Positions 1 to 9,965 of a stretch of 32,449 nt of DNA are shown here, one piece after another. Numbering within the stretch: the first letter of the stretch is position 1; each line of letters begins with the position of its first letter. The notes below the pieces were generated by a model that was not told the DNA's origin, did not search any database, and saw nothing but the letters and a program-made list of their open reading frames with translations. The position numbers and the translations under genes are program-made. Origin of the DNA: Branchiostoma floridae (lineage: Eukaryota > Chordata > Leptocardii > Amphioxiformes > Branchiostomatidae); the NCBI RefSeq assembly GCF_000003815.2, contig NC_049995.1, forward strand, positions 4,366,572 to 4,399,020. Reading direction: 5' to 3'.

Positions 1-741
1 TAATGCATTCACTATGCATGAACCACCTTATAGCCCTCTTGACTTTCAAACCAATCTCCATAGCAGTATTATATAAGATGCAGTCTAGACCGTGAACTTT
101 GCTTGGCATTCCAGTGTGCGATGGTAATTACCTCCCCCGTAGTGAATTATTGATTACTTCTTCAATAGGTGAAGTGGTACTAATGCCTTGAAATTAGGTA
201 TTGGATACACAGCAGGGCACCTGCAATACCTAAGATTACCTAGAACCAACTTACAGGTATTCACTAAGTATGAATATTAACAAACCTCAAGCTGCATTGC
301 TTCCCTTTATCATGTTAAGGGCATATTTCATAATGATATTCCCCTATATGAGTGGATCAGGATTTTGGAATAATTATTCAATGCTGATGATAAATGACAC
401 TTCTGTTATAAAGAAATTGATGTGCCTGATATGAAACAAAATATCAGATTTAGGTCAAATCATACAATGAAGTCTGAAATGCAATCTGAAAGTGATCTTC
501 GATCCACTTTCAACTCACTGATGAGCTAGTTTTGGACTGGTATTGACAAATAATACAGACGCTACATGAATGTACAAAATCTTAAGGTTCATTGCACTAC
601 TACGGAAATTCCCCACACTCTTTCCAAAATGCACAATGAACAGAGGATCATGGCTCAACATCCAGGGCCCATGCATCCTATATGGACTAAAAGTTTAAAC
701 CCTTTGCTGCTGTACTAGTAGCATGTGTGTTGGGAGAGCAA
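1..741. other. Non-coding, nothing recognised
   Basis: AT-rich DNA with stops in all frames. No splice-bounded frame, repeat pair or inverted repeat was noticed. Confidence 0.4.
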
Positions 742-812
742 CAAGAGCCAAGATTCAAACTCCTAATCTCTCCAGAGGCAGGTCGCTAAACACCTGGATA
801 TGCACACTTTAA
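742..812 (-). mobile_element. Possible tRNA-derived SINE fragment
   Basis: The minus strand contains TTTAGCGACCTGCCTCTGG followed by GGAGTTTGAATCTTGG. The second part is one base from a Pol III B box, and the first resembles the D-arm region of tRNA-like SINEs. There is no intact tRNA fold and no clear tail. Confidence 0.35.
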
Positions 813-1093
813 CTAGAACAGCTCCTCGAAATAATGCAAAAATCAACTGTGCTTCTATATTCTTTTGATTTGAACGTGTTATGCTACATGTAGCTTTCTA
901 GTTCTACTACATATCAAATAAACTACACTGTAAAGATTTACAATAATGCTCTACAAACTTTACAGTGCATGTTATGATCATAATAATATGGACTTCGTTA
1001 ATGCAACACTCTGCTAGTCCAGAGCATCCACATGCATGTAAATTACCCGCCCTTCCGCGGAACTGTCGGTTCCACTTTGTCACTTGACAAATC

Positions 1094-2110
1094 ACCCTTT
1101 TACCCAGGATTATTGAGACATCAGGAACCAAATTACTCCAAATGATTCAAGTTCTGGATGGCAGCAGCTGTACTCAGTCTATTCCCCTGTCAACACATTA
1201 CAGTCTCTATGGGACTTGTTGGTACATGTAAATCAGAGGAGGGGTGGGAAGAAAAATGTTTTCATATTTTCCAGGTTTGGTGTCTTACATGCTGTATATG
1301 TCTTACATTCAAAACTTGGAAAATGATATTGCAAAAAAAGATTCAGACAGTAAGATATTTGGAGGTGAGATGAATTCATTATAGTCTCTACAGGAATTGT
1401 TGGTAAATCATGGGTGGGAAGAAAAATTTGTAATTTTCATACTTTCTAGATTTTATTTCTTATAAAAAAATCCTTTGCACTGAGACATCAGGAACCAATT
1501 TATGGCAAATGATTCAAGTTCTGGATGGGGGGTCTGTACTCAGTCTATTCCCCTGTCAACACATTACAGTCTCTATGGGATATTATATCTGTCTTGTTGG
1601 TAGATTGTAAATTGTAATTTTCATACTTTCTAGGTTTTATTTCTTATAAAAAATCCTTTACCCAGGATTATTGAGACATCAGGAACCAAATTACTCCAAA
1701 TGATTCAAGTTCTGGATGGCAGCAGCTGTACTCAGTCTATTCCCCTGTCAACACATTACAGTCTCTATGGGATATTATATGTCTTGTTAGTAGATTGTAA
1801 ATTGGTAGATTGTAAGTTTCATACTTTCTAGCTTTTATTTCTTATATATCCTTTAAATTAAGACATTAGGAACCAAATTACTCCAAATGATTCAAGTTCT
1901 GGATGGCGGCGGTTCCCCTCAGTCAATTCCCCTGTATCATAATGGGACTACTGGTAAACCAGGGGTGGGAAGAAAAATTTGTTTCTATACTTTCTAGGTT
2001 TTATTTCTTAATCCTTAATATGACAAAATTAGAACATGTTATTGCCACCAAAAAAAGATTACGACATATATTTGTAAGTGAGATTAATTCCATGTTGTCT
2101 TTTCAATCTA
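1094..2110. repeat. Four-copy ~188-bp tandem array
   Basis: The block GAGACATCAGGAACC...ATGATTCAAGTTCTGGATGG recurs with its ATGATTCAAG core at 1142, 1509, 1700 and 1887. The spacings are 367 (about two units), 191 and 187 bp. A second module (GGGTGGGAAGAAAAATTTG ... TTTTATTTCTTA) alternates with it, and the outer copies share a third module ending near 1375 and 2095. Short open frames starting MAAAVLSLFPC and MAAVPLSQFPC arise from the repeat itself and are not taken as genes. Confidence 0.8.
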
Positions 2111-2189
2111 TTTTGTAATTAACATTATGAAGTTCTAAATATCATGATAAAGTTCGAAATACCTGTAAGATGAGTAAAAAATAGTGTCA

Positions 2190-2400
2190 AGACAATAACT
2201 TTAATAAGATTGTCTGAAATATGCATAATACTATGCATCTTCAATAAAATGTTGTATGCCTCAACTTTCCCCAGGCCTGTACGCACCAAAAAAATAAGGT
2301 TAACACAAAAATTGTCAAGTCTATAAAATTATCTTATATATATACATAATCTTATTAACATTTAAGAAGATCTTGTATGCATCAACTTTCCCCTCTACAC
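2190..2400. repeat. Diverged direct duplication
   Basis: Two blocks, about 2200-2272 and 2340-2393, share AATCTTATTAA-like sequence followed by TTGTATGC.TCAACTTTCCCC. Similarity is moderate, which suggests an older duplication. Confidence 0.4.
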
Positions 2401-3950
2401 ACCAACGAAATTATGATAAAACAGGTTATTGACTTTCTCTGGCCAACGCACTATCTCATACCTCAATGACCTCGCTGGTGTTGGGGGTCACAGCTAAATG
2501 CTACATTTTGCGGACCCATCATCCAACTCCCAAAAAAAATTCAATATCGGTTCATATCACCTTGGCTGCCCTTTTGTTCACTAGCAGAGGTCAAATACCC
2601 CTCAAGGTCAGAGGTTCCCACAACACAACAATCTACCAATCTGTTGGCTGACACCTTACTCAATACATTAGGCTGGCGGAAGGAAATAATCTGTTTGTCA
2701 GACGGTGCATGAAAAAATTTAAATAAAAGCACAAAAACTGCTTCTGCCAGCTCTAAATTCTCTGCAAAATCTTAACAATTCTATCAAATGTCACTTTGGA
2801 ATTCTGTCATAAAATTCAAAGTACTAGACTGTTGATACAAACATTAACAAAAGAACAAGAATTATCAAGTGTGTGACTTTTAAAAAAATACAGTGGTCAC
2901 TGTATGTAACATCCCTGCAAATTCACTACAAAGTTCTTGTCAATGAACAGTTTTGAATAAGATATTTAGTATTTGATCCATAATATAAAATTGCACTGGT
3001 TTGTTGAGATGAATATCATATCTGACATGAGAAGCAAAATTCTATGAAATACATGTACATGTACAAGTATTGGAATATAATACAAAAAATATATACCTAC
3101 TAGTAGGTACAAGATGATTTGGTGAAGGTTGCACCCTGGGTGCAAGATTGGAGTGTTTGCATGTTCAAAATGACAGACTGATCATGAAAGTGTGCATGTA
3201 CAACCTTTCTGTACCCCATTTCTACATATTTTTTAAGGAGATCTGGTTGAGGTTCAAAGACGTCTCAAGAAGTGTATCAAATGTCTTAAGAATGATAATA
3301 ATCTCATTAATCCAGCCAAGGTGTAGCTACAGATCAGAGAGCCTGGCAAGTCAAGACTGGATGATATATATGCATTGGGATCAGACTAGAGGAAATTATT
3401 AACCTAAAAGGCCTTTGAAACAAAAATGCCAATATGGAATCACAAACAGCTCATTTATTAACTTCAAGTTCCAAGGCAAGAATTGGCAACAACTATAATT
3501 GGGTAGCAAGCAACTCAAAGAAAGTAAAGCATGATAGAACAGTGATTTACAGAATTCTGAAGCATTTTGATCTTTTTAACAATCATTTGGATAATTAAAA
3601 GTCTTTGACAAGAGTGAACATTTCTAGGTCAAGTGTGAAGCTGTAGTTCCTGTTGAGAAGTTTATGACAATGACATGTATTGAACAAGCCCGTAATTTGT
3701 AAGGATATGCAGATTATGTACACCTATTATAAATGCTAATTGGAAGAAATTTCTTGAAAGTGAAATTAACACAAATAACGCAAAATGTACAATGTATGGC
3801 AAGGCTATGCTTAAGCACAAGGAACAACTCTGACAGCATCTCATATTGGCATTATGAATGGGCCATACATTACATCAATCAAAAAGGTTACTAATTCCAT
3901 CTAAGTATTATTCACATCACAAATTTCACCTCCGGGATATCAAGTTACCA
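2400..3950. other. Non-coding, two short palindromes
   Basis: No coding evidence. A perfect 16-bp palindrome TACCTACTAGTAGGTA lies at 3094-3109. A 17-nt hairpin TTGCACCC-T-GGGTGCAA lies at 3129-3145. Between 2420 and 2680 is a somewhat GC-richer stretch with short frames on both strands but no family match. Confidence 0.4.
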
Positions 3951-3954
3951 AACC

Positions 3955-4250
3955 AGACATCCCATTACCCCCGCGTCGCCCTCGGCAAAATGTCCGCCCT
4001 TCGGCCATCCCTCTCTTGTCCGTTTATTTGGACGACCGCGTCCCTCACGATACGGATCATGACAGATGTTATTTACCGGCGACTGGCGGTGACTTTGAAG
4101 CATTCACGTGGCAAGTATTGCGTTATCGGGGTTCCTCAGGCGAAGGGGGCTGTGTGTTCCTTGGCTTGTGGCGTCCTCGGGGATATAGAAGGGGTCATCC
4201 AGAAGGGTGGCTTATCAAAACGGATTGTAAATCATGTGGAAATCGATATG
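3955..4250. promoter_or_regulatory. GC/CpG-rich island with overlapping open frames
   Basis: CpG dinucleotides are dense here (for example CCGCGTCGCCCTCGG) against an AT-rich background. Two plus frames stay open across it: 3858-4280 (140 codons) and 4016-4315 (99 codons). Neither resembles a family I know, and overlapping frames are expected where GC content removes stops. It may be a conserved regulatory island or a relic of coding DNA. Confidence 0.35.
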
Positions 4251-5320
4251 GAATGCTTGATACTGATATTGAGTGCTTAGAGTCGTCATGTCAAAAGTTC
4301 TGCTTGAAATGTTGATGTGATAAAGCTCTTGATAGTTGGGAGTCAATTGGGGACACAGTAAAGAGTTGTATGTAGATCATTAATATTATTGCAACTTATT
4401 GCAAATACATTCTGTTGCTCTTGAAAGTTAATTGGAGAAAAAAAATGGCAAAAGTCTTAAGCACACAACAATTTGCACATTTCTAAGTTAGTCTTGGAGA
4501 AAATAACAATAAAATTGTGAGCTAATGCATGTATTAATTGGGATGAAGCTAATAATTTTCTAAACAATTTTTTTCGACCAAATTTGCCGCATATATAAAA
4601 TGGATAAAAAGTTCAAGTACCACAAGTTCTTGTCAGAACTTTGATGTAAACCTCAATCAAGTTTGTTATAGAAATACAGTTGGAGACAACATTCAACATT
4701 ATGCCTTTCAATCATAAAGTAGAAAGCTGTAATGAATCAGATATGAATCCAGGATATGTTTTGCGAAATAAATTGGAAATTTGACTATAATTATGAAACA
4801 CATAAATGCGATTCATTCTCTAACTTGAACATTAAAAACTCATCATAATATTAGCAGTTATTTTCTGACACCCATGTTTACCACTGTATGTACAAGGGTT
4901 GTCCTTCTACAGAGACTATACAAAATGTATATCAGAGGCAAGATACATGACTTGTAGTTGTACATTTGTACAGTGTAGCAAGCAAAAAGAAATCAAAATA
5001 TTGGGTGTTCTTAATCTTCCTGCAATCTTTAGAATACTGATGTACATGTAGCATGTTCGAAAACTGTCACCAATATCAATTAGACTATTAGTTTTATATT
5101 TTCCCTGGAAGAGTAGTTAAGTGAAGAAGCCTTGAGGTGTGCCAGTCAATCATAGGGACGACTTCCACAACTACATATGAGCAAGACAGGCAATTATATC
5201 TGCTTTTTACGTGTCAATCCGTCACGTCTACAGTCACACAGTCTGACTTTATCTCAGATTTAATTTCAGCTTCTCAAACATAATCGGACTACTGGGAATT
5301 ACCTTAATTGAGAACTAGTC
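4251..5320. other. Non-coding, nothing recognised
   Basis: AT-rich sequence with frequent stops. Only TACATGTA-type words and short A-runs are visible. Confidence 0.4.
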
Positions 5321-5965
5321 CGTTATCGTATTTAGGTCCCTGGAGCGGTAATTTGCTTCTGCAGTTTTATCAACTTGATTTGCATCTTTTGAATCTGCCC
5401 AAGGAAATGATCGCCCTCGCAAAATTCAGTCATACAGTAGACAAATACTGGGACACTTTTCTATTGTGAATTTTCCAATGTATGACTGACGGATACACAC
5501 GTGAAACCCAATGGAAAACATAGTTAATATCCATGACCAATTGGTCCACCCACAGAAACACAAGAACCTGCCAGCCTGCTATGCTGTAGTACGTTATCGT
5601 ATTTAGGTCCCTGGAGCAGTAATTTGCCGCTGCAATTTTATCAACTTGATTTGCATATTTTGAATCTGCCCATCAAGGAAATGATCGTCTTCGCAAAAAT
5701 CAGTCATACAGTAGACAAATACTGGGACACTTTTCTTTGGTGATTCCAGTGTATGACTGAAGGATACATACGTGAAACCCAATGGATAACATAGTTAATA
5801 CATGTACCCATGACCAATTGCTCCACCCACAGAAATACAAGGACCTGCCAGCCTGCTGTCTGCTATGCTGTAGTACGTTATCTTATATTTAGGTCCCCAA
5901 AGTAATTGATATGCATCTTTTGAACCTACCCAAGGAAATGACGGGCCAAAAAATTTCAATCCCAC
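5321..5965. repeat. Tandem repeat, periods 271 and 284 bp, 2.3 copies
   Basis: The unit begins CGTTATCGTATTTAGGTCCC at 5321, recurs at 5592 and again, partly decayed, at 5876. The first two copies match along nearly their full length, including TCATACAGTAGACAAATACT and a shared CCAGCCTGCT end. The third loses its middle. Each of the first two units carries a POU octamer-like ATTTGCAT (5378-5385 and 5649-5656). Confidence 0.85.
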
Positions 5966-6395
5966 TTTGGAAAAAACTTTAGTTAGTAAACGTGTCATGC
6001 CATATAATGGAATATGACATAATTCATGAAAATGTTTGAAAACATAGTCTACAATTCCTGATGAATACAGCTTTTAAGGTAAATAGACTTATTAAGTCTG
6101 TGTTTTGGCATGTCTTAATGTTTTTGTTCTTGAGCGTTTGATGTAATTTTTCAGTAGAGTGGTTAGGAGGAAGTGAGGGGAAAAATGATGTTGCAAAGGT
6201 CAGACTTGCAAAAGTGACAGGACGAGGAGTTCAGAGGTCATAAAAATAGACATTTATCAGACATAGCAGAGTCTGACATTCAGGGTGAAGTCCAAACTTT
6301 GTGTTGAAAATCACACTTCTTCAACTTTGCCTTAAAACGATTTCTACCAACACCTGGTCCAACACAGTTGAACTTTCAAGCTTACTTACAGTTAC
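5966..6395. other. Non-coding with a dispersed-repeat relic
   Basis: About 6117-6245 (TTGTTCTTGAG ... CAGTAGAGTGG ... GAAGTGAGGGG ... AGAGGTCA) is a diverged relative of the 156-bp units at 13283-13590 and of the copy near 17115. Nothing else was recognised. Confidence 0.35.
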
Positions 6396-6666
6396 AATGT
6401 CTTTAATGTCACTGCCTTGTTTTTATACAACCACGCTTTATTCTCCCCAACGTTTTGGTGACCGTCTGTCACCTTCTTCAGGGCAATTCTGACTGGTTCA
6501 CATTGTACTGCAGGACAGGTGTCGCTGTTCAGACCAGTCAGAATTGACCAGTCAGAATTGCCCTTAAGCAGGTGACAGACGGTCACGGAAAGTTGGTGAG
6601 AATAAAGCAATGTTTGTATATAAAAAGACTCTTTATTTACCTATAATGTCTTTAATATCATTGCCT
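6396..6666. mobile_element. Foldback (long inverted repeat) element with flanking direct repeats
   Basis: The arms at about 6422-6498 and 6546-6622 are reverse complements over roughly 75 bp with scattered mismatches, for example GACCGTCTGTCACC against GGTGACAGACGGTC. A ~47-bp spacer includes an extra tandem copy of GACCAGTCAGAATT (6532-6545 beside 6546-6559). Just outside the arms are direct repeats AATGTCTTTAATGTCACTGCC and AATGTCTTTAATATCATTGCC (6396-6416 and 6645-6665). No transposase frame is present, so it would be non-autonomous. Confidence 0.75.
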
Positions 6667-6724
6667 AATGGCTACATTTCTCAGTCTGTCTCACACTGTG
6701 TCTTTCAACATTGACCCTGCAGTA

Positions 6725-6905
6725 TTGACAGACATCAGACCACATCAGCCTGAAGGATTACCCAGCGTACCCTCGGTGCCGCGTTCGCTCCTGTCATTTG
6801 ATCCGCGCGCCTGCCGGGATTTATTCCTCATTTCCAGAGAAAAGCCCCCTGTCGCTTACAGTACACATCATCCTGGCTAACATAGCCCCGGCTCTTCCTA
6901 CTGGG
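6725..6905. promoter_or_regulatory. GC-rich island
   Basis: CpG-rich block (around GCCGCGTTCGCTCC and GATCCGCGCGCCTGCCGGG) in AT-rich surroundings. A 70-codon plus frame crosses it without a recognisable domain. It is a candidate conserved non-coding element. Confidence 0.3.
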
Positions 6906-7020
6906 ACCAGGCTGAGGAGTAAGTAACTGATCATGATGACAGCAGGGCTTTGGGACAGAGTCAGCTAAGGAAGGCAAACTGGGAGTTGTCTGGCTCATCC
7001 ATACATGCGTCCTACATGAT

Positions 7021-7222
7021 ACTGTAAATTCTGTTACTTTTGCTGCAGTGGTTTTATTTCGTGGTAGATTTTTGCAGTGCCTTAAGTTCTAAATAGTACA
7101 GTAGTCATACACTAGTCTGTACAAGAGTTCTTGACATTTAGGCTGTGTCATGAATTCACAGTAGAGAGGTCACTGCGAAAATTGCGAAAACAGAACTACC
7201 ATGAAACTTTCCAGATTTAAAA
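7021..7222. mobile_element. Old MITE copy (ACTGTAAATT ends)
   Basis: It begins ACTGTAAATTCTGTTACTTT, has GTGGTTTTATTTCGTGGTAG inside, and ends with GAAACTTTCCAGATTTAAA. The ends are roughly complementary, as are the internal GCGAAAA and TTTCG motifs. It appears related to the elements at 15324-15502, 25133-25330 and 30513-30736. Confidence 0.5.
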
Positions 7223-8149
7223 TTATAGGTATGTGAAAGTGAACTGAGGATGATGATGATATGAAAGTGATATGCTACGCATGGAGTACATGTACTAGTA
7301 TATATACCTGGTGATTTAAGAACGCATACGTGTAGAAGACACATTTACACCATGCAATTTCACTTTATTTCCTATGAAATAAAAGCTATACGATGATGTC
7401 ATCCAAAGTGGTTGCAGATTTATGCTTAGCTGTAGAAGTAATGATAAATACTGTAGTAATATATTGCAAGGAAGGGCTGTTACGTGTATGGTTACTTATG
7501 ACATAAAATTACGATGTACATAAATTTAAACAAATGACATTGAAAACGAGATTAACATGGGCCATGGTGTATTTTTAATACCTTGAAGATTTCCGTCCCA
7601 TTTTGAGGCACTTAATTCCACTTCCCAAGGGCTTTCCATAAATTCTAGACTGTTACTCTTGCATGGACGATTTCATGCAAATGAAACTTTTAGATGAGCT
7701 ACAATAAGACCTTCAACTTCAAGTTTACTTAGTTCCAATATCCACAGCTATTTCTCTGCGTAATGGATATGGATTTATTCAACTCAACAAATAGGATATT
7801 ATACAAGGAAACTTAGTATACAATAAAGCCTTCTGAGTCAAATTTCCAAGAACCTAATAGACTGACGCATTACTGAGAATAGTAAAAGACTAGGCAGTTT
7901 CTTGACTTGATCTTCTTAGTTACAAGGACTAGACATCGGCCAAAATCAAATTCCTGGCTGTGCGTGCTGAACAGCCAAACTGATAAATGCAAAATACATT
8001 GTACTGGTATACCTTAAGGAACACCTATTAGTAAATGTTCTTCACACATTTGTGTGTCTTATACAACACTTAGATCTACATTGTATACACTGTCCATTCA
8101 CAATCTGAATAGTAAATGTTAAGATTTGAGGTTTGAAATTCACATAATT
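7223..8149. other. Non-coding, nothing recognised
   Basis: AT-rich DNA with many stops. No splice-bounded frame and no repeat pair noticed. Confidence 0.4.
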
Positions 8150-8426
8150 CTGAGACCCCTTTCCCCTATGGCACTGTACTGACATGTACACCATATTATG
8201 AGTCTAGAAGTCCACCATAAAGTAACATAAGTCTGAGACCCCTTTCCCCTAGCCATTGTACTGACACATGCACCATATTATGAGTTCTAGAAGTCCACTA
8301 TAAAGCAGTTACAGTTCCTAGTGTCCACCTGAGACCCCTTTACCCTATGGCATTGTATTGACACATGCACCACATTATGAGTTCTAGAAGTCCACTATAA
8401 AGCAGTTACCGCTCCCAGTGTCCATT
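8150..8426. repeat. Three-copy tandem repeat, periods 83 and 96 bp
   Basis: The unit starts CTGAGACCCCTTTCCCCTA at 8150, 8233 and 8329, and runs through ACCATATTATGAGT and TAGAAGTCCAC to the end. Copies two and three share an extra CAGTTAC...CCAGTGTCCA tail, which explains the longer second period. The match is high by eye, so the array is fairly young. Confidence 0.85.
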
Positions 8427-8545
8427 CCAGGGGATTAACAGAGTGATGGAGCAACGCTTCTAGAGGCGAACGTCAAAACGACCGGATCATTTCCACATCA
8501 GTGGGCAGAAAAGGCGCACGGCATCAGGCCACAATAATCTAACTT
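8427..8545. promoter_or_regulatory. CpG-bearing island after the tandem array
   Basis: This short block (GGCGAACGTCAAAACGACCGG, then GGCGCACGGCATCAGGCC) has several CpGs and no open frame of note. The same look recurs in other islands of this window. It is a candidate conserved non-coding element. Confidence 0.25.
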
Positions 8546-9441
8546 CTTGCTTTTCAGACTCGTCTGCTCAATTTTTTTTAGATTTAGAAGAAATAAAGTC
8601 TGTCCCTTTTCCTTGTCTTGTACATGACCTCTTCAGGGCACATACTGTATCAGTCACAACATGGACAATAATAATGCCATATTCTGGTACCAACAGTTGA
8701 AGATACTCCCATTCTAAACCTATATGTCGATTGAACATTTTGTATTTGCTCATGTTTTGTACGTTGAAATATTTCAAAGTTAGAATTTCAGTACAGTATA
8801 TTACCAGTATGGGGTCTGTATCAAAGAGTGCCTATTTTCATGTTGTCTTTTTGCTGCCCATGAGAGATCCATCTATTTTCAAATGAAACTACAGAACCTT
8901 GGTACCTGAACTTTTCATAAACATCAAAAGAGTACAGCTGATGATAATCAGGAAATAGTTCTAATTTTCTAATCTAGGATTAAGTAGCCTTAATGAGCCC
9001 TGCACTGACAATATTGATTGACCCAATCAATGCTTTCTGCTCTATTATTTACTGCTGTTGACAGCATACAGCAAGTTTGGGTGACATTTATCTTATGTTG
9101 ATAAGATACATGTACATGTATGCTTAAGATGCTGATTTAAAATTATACATTTTGATTCTTTTGTCACAAAACCTGGAGCAACTCAAGGGAGTTGTGACAT
9201 CCTGCCATGATTTTACCACTACAAACACTACCTTTAGTTACCAAATAAAGCTAAACCGTCTCCCGTTCTAACCCGAAATATCAAGTGAGACAAAAATTTG
9301 CCCAACATACTTCACAGCATCTAGCTAAAAAGTATAATTACCACTGGTAAAATTAATATTGCTCCACTGCATTTGAAAAGTTTATTAATTAATGAACTTA
9401 TCACAAGAAGACTTAAACTTAAAAAAAGTGAAAATACATAC
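8546..9441. other. Downstream intron next to the PDZ exon, nothing recognised
   Basis: I looked here for the rest of the PDZ domain (a GG start, then a VGDA-type strand and a VVxxLRNAG-type helix) on the minus strand and did not find it. The sequence is AT-rich with stops in all frames. Confidence 0.45.
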
Positions 9442-9498
9442 CTTAATGCTCAGTCCAAGACCTCCTGATTTTTGTCTTCTGAGGATAACTGATCTTTC
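9442..9498 (-). CDS. SNTG: Gamma-syntrophin-like exon (start of PDZ domain)
   Basis: 57-nt minus-strand exon (19 codons, phase 0 at both ends) with a TTTCTTTAG acceptor and an AAG/GTATGT donor. It reads ERSVILRRQKSGGLGLSIK. This is the first beta strand of a PDZ domain (SVILRR), the basic residue before the loop, and the GLGL carboxylate-binding loop that opens the peptide groove, followed by the second beta strand. Vertebrate gamma-syntrophins carry a nearly identical segment ending GGLGLSIKGG, so the next exon should begin with GG or a close equivalent. That exon and the rest of the PDZ, the second PH half, PH2 and the syntrophin-unique domain were not found in 1-9441. PDZ starts are similar across many families. 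The assignment to gamma-syntrophin depends on the linked exon at 11754-11891. Confidence 0.85.
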
Positions 9499-9745
9499 CT
9501 AAAGAAAAATAAATAATGAAACAATATTTAATCATCTTATGAGGTTCAAAGGGGAAAAAAACTTCAAAATTCTTCTTTTTTAAAGGAAGAAGCAACAAAT
9601 TGATGTCTTTTTTACGTATTCTAATACAATCACAGTGAATACTTAACGCTTTACATCTAAAATGTAGCTTATTTCTTACAAAATAAAGTAGTAGCAAAAC
9701 TTCACTTAATATGCTCTTACTAAACTTTTAAAAAATTCCACTTAC

Positions 9746-9775
9746 TCTGTTGCTGTCAATATCAAAGTTGTTTAC
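9746..9775 (-). CDS. SNTG: Gamma-syntrophin-like 30-nt microexon (PH1a-PDZ linker)
   Basis: Ten-codon minus-strand exon encoding VNNFDIDSNR. It sits between a TCTTACAG acceptor and an AGA/GTAAGT donor that matches the consensus closely. Both boundaries are phase 0, so it keeps the frame between the upstream PH1-half exon (1978-nt intron) and the downstream PDZ exon (247-nt intron). In gamma-syntrophins the matching stretch between the PH1 half and the PDZ domain is short and poorly conserved, so its sequence alone is weak evidence. The call rests on the splice signals, the phase and its position. Because it is a multiple of three, skipping it would leave the frame intact, so it could be a cassette exon. 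No stop codon is introduced by inclusion or skipping. Confidence 0.72.
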
Positions 9776-9839
9776 CTGTAAGAGATACAAAAGGATTTTA
9801 GAAATACAAAACACATGCATTACAAGAAAAGACATTTGA

Positions 9840-9965
9840 CAGCTTAGCTGACACATGGCTCTATTAATGGTGTATCCGAGCATCAAACGATGCTTTAAAG
9901 CTGACGGAGGATTCTTACGACGTCGTTTATCAAGCTTATCGAACAATTGCAGCCGCCAGAATCTT
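9840..9965. promoter_or_regulatory. CpG-bearing intronic island just upstream of the microexon
   Basis: This block stands out from AT-rich intron by its CpG content. It holds a perfect 6-bp hairpin AGCATC-AAAC-GATGCT (9879-9894) and a 10-bp palindrome ACGACGTCGT (9917-9926). It starts about 65 nt upstream, in gene order, of the 30-nt exon. No coding match was recognised, although a minus frame is open across it. It is a candidate intronic splicing or transcription control element; the function is inferred. Confidence 0.3.

Noticed and set aside
3858-4280. 140-codon plus frame as a gene
   Set aside because: No family match, an overlapping frame on the same strand, and GC-rich composition that explains the lack of stops.
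7156-7344. 62-codon minus frame with cysteine-rich look
   Set aside because: Overlaps the end of a MITE and has no start or splice context.
9443-9697. 84-codon minus frame over the PDZ exon
   Set aside because: It is in a different frame from the spliced PDZ reading and runs into intron sequence.
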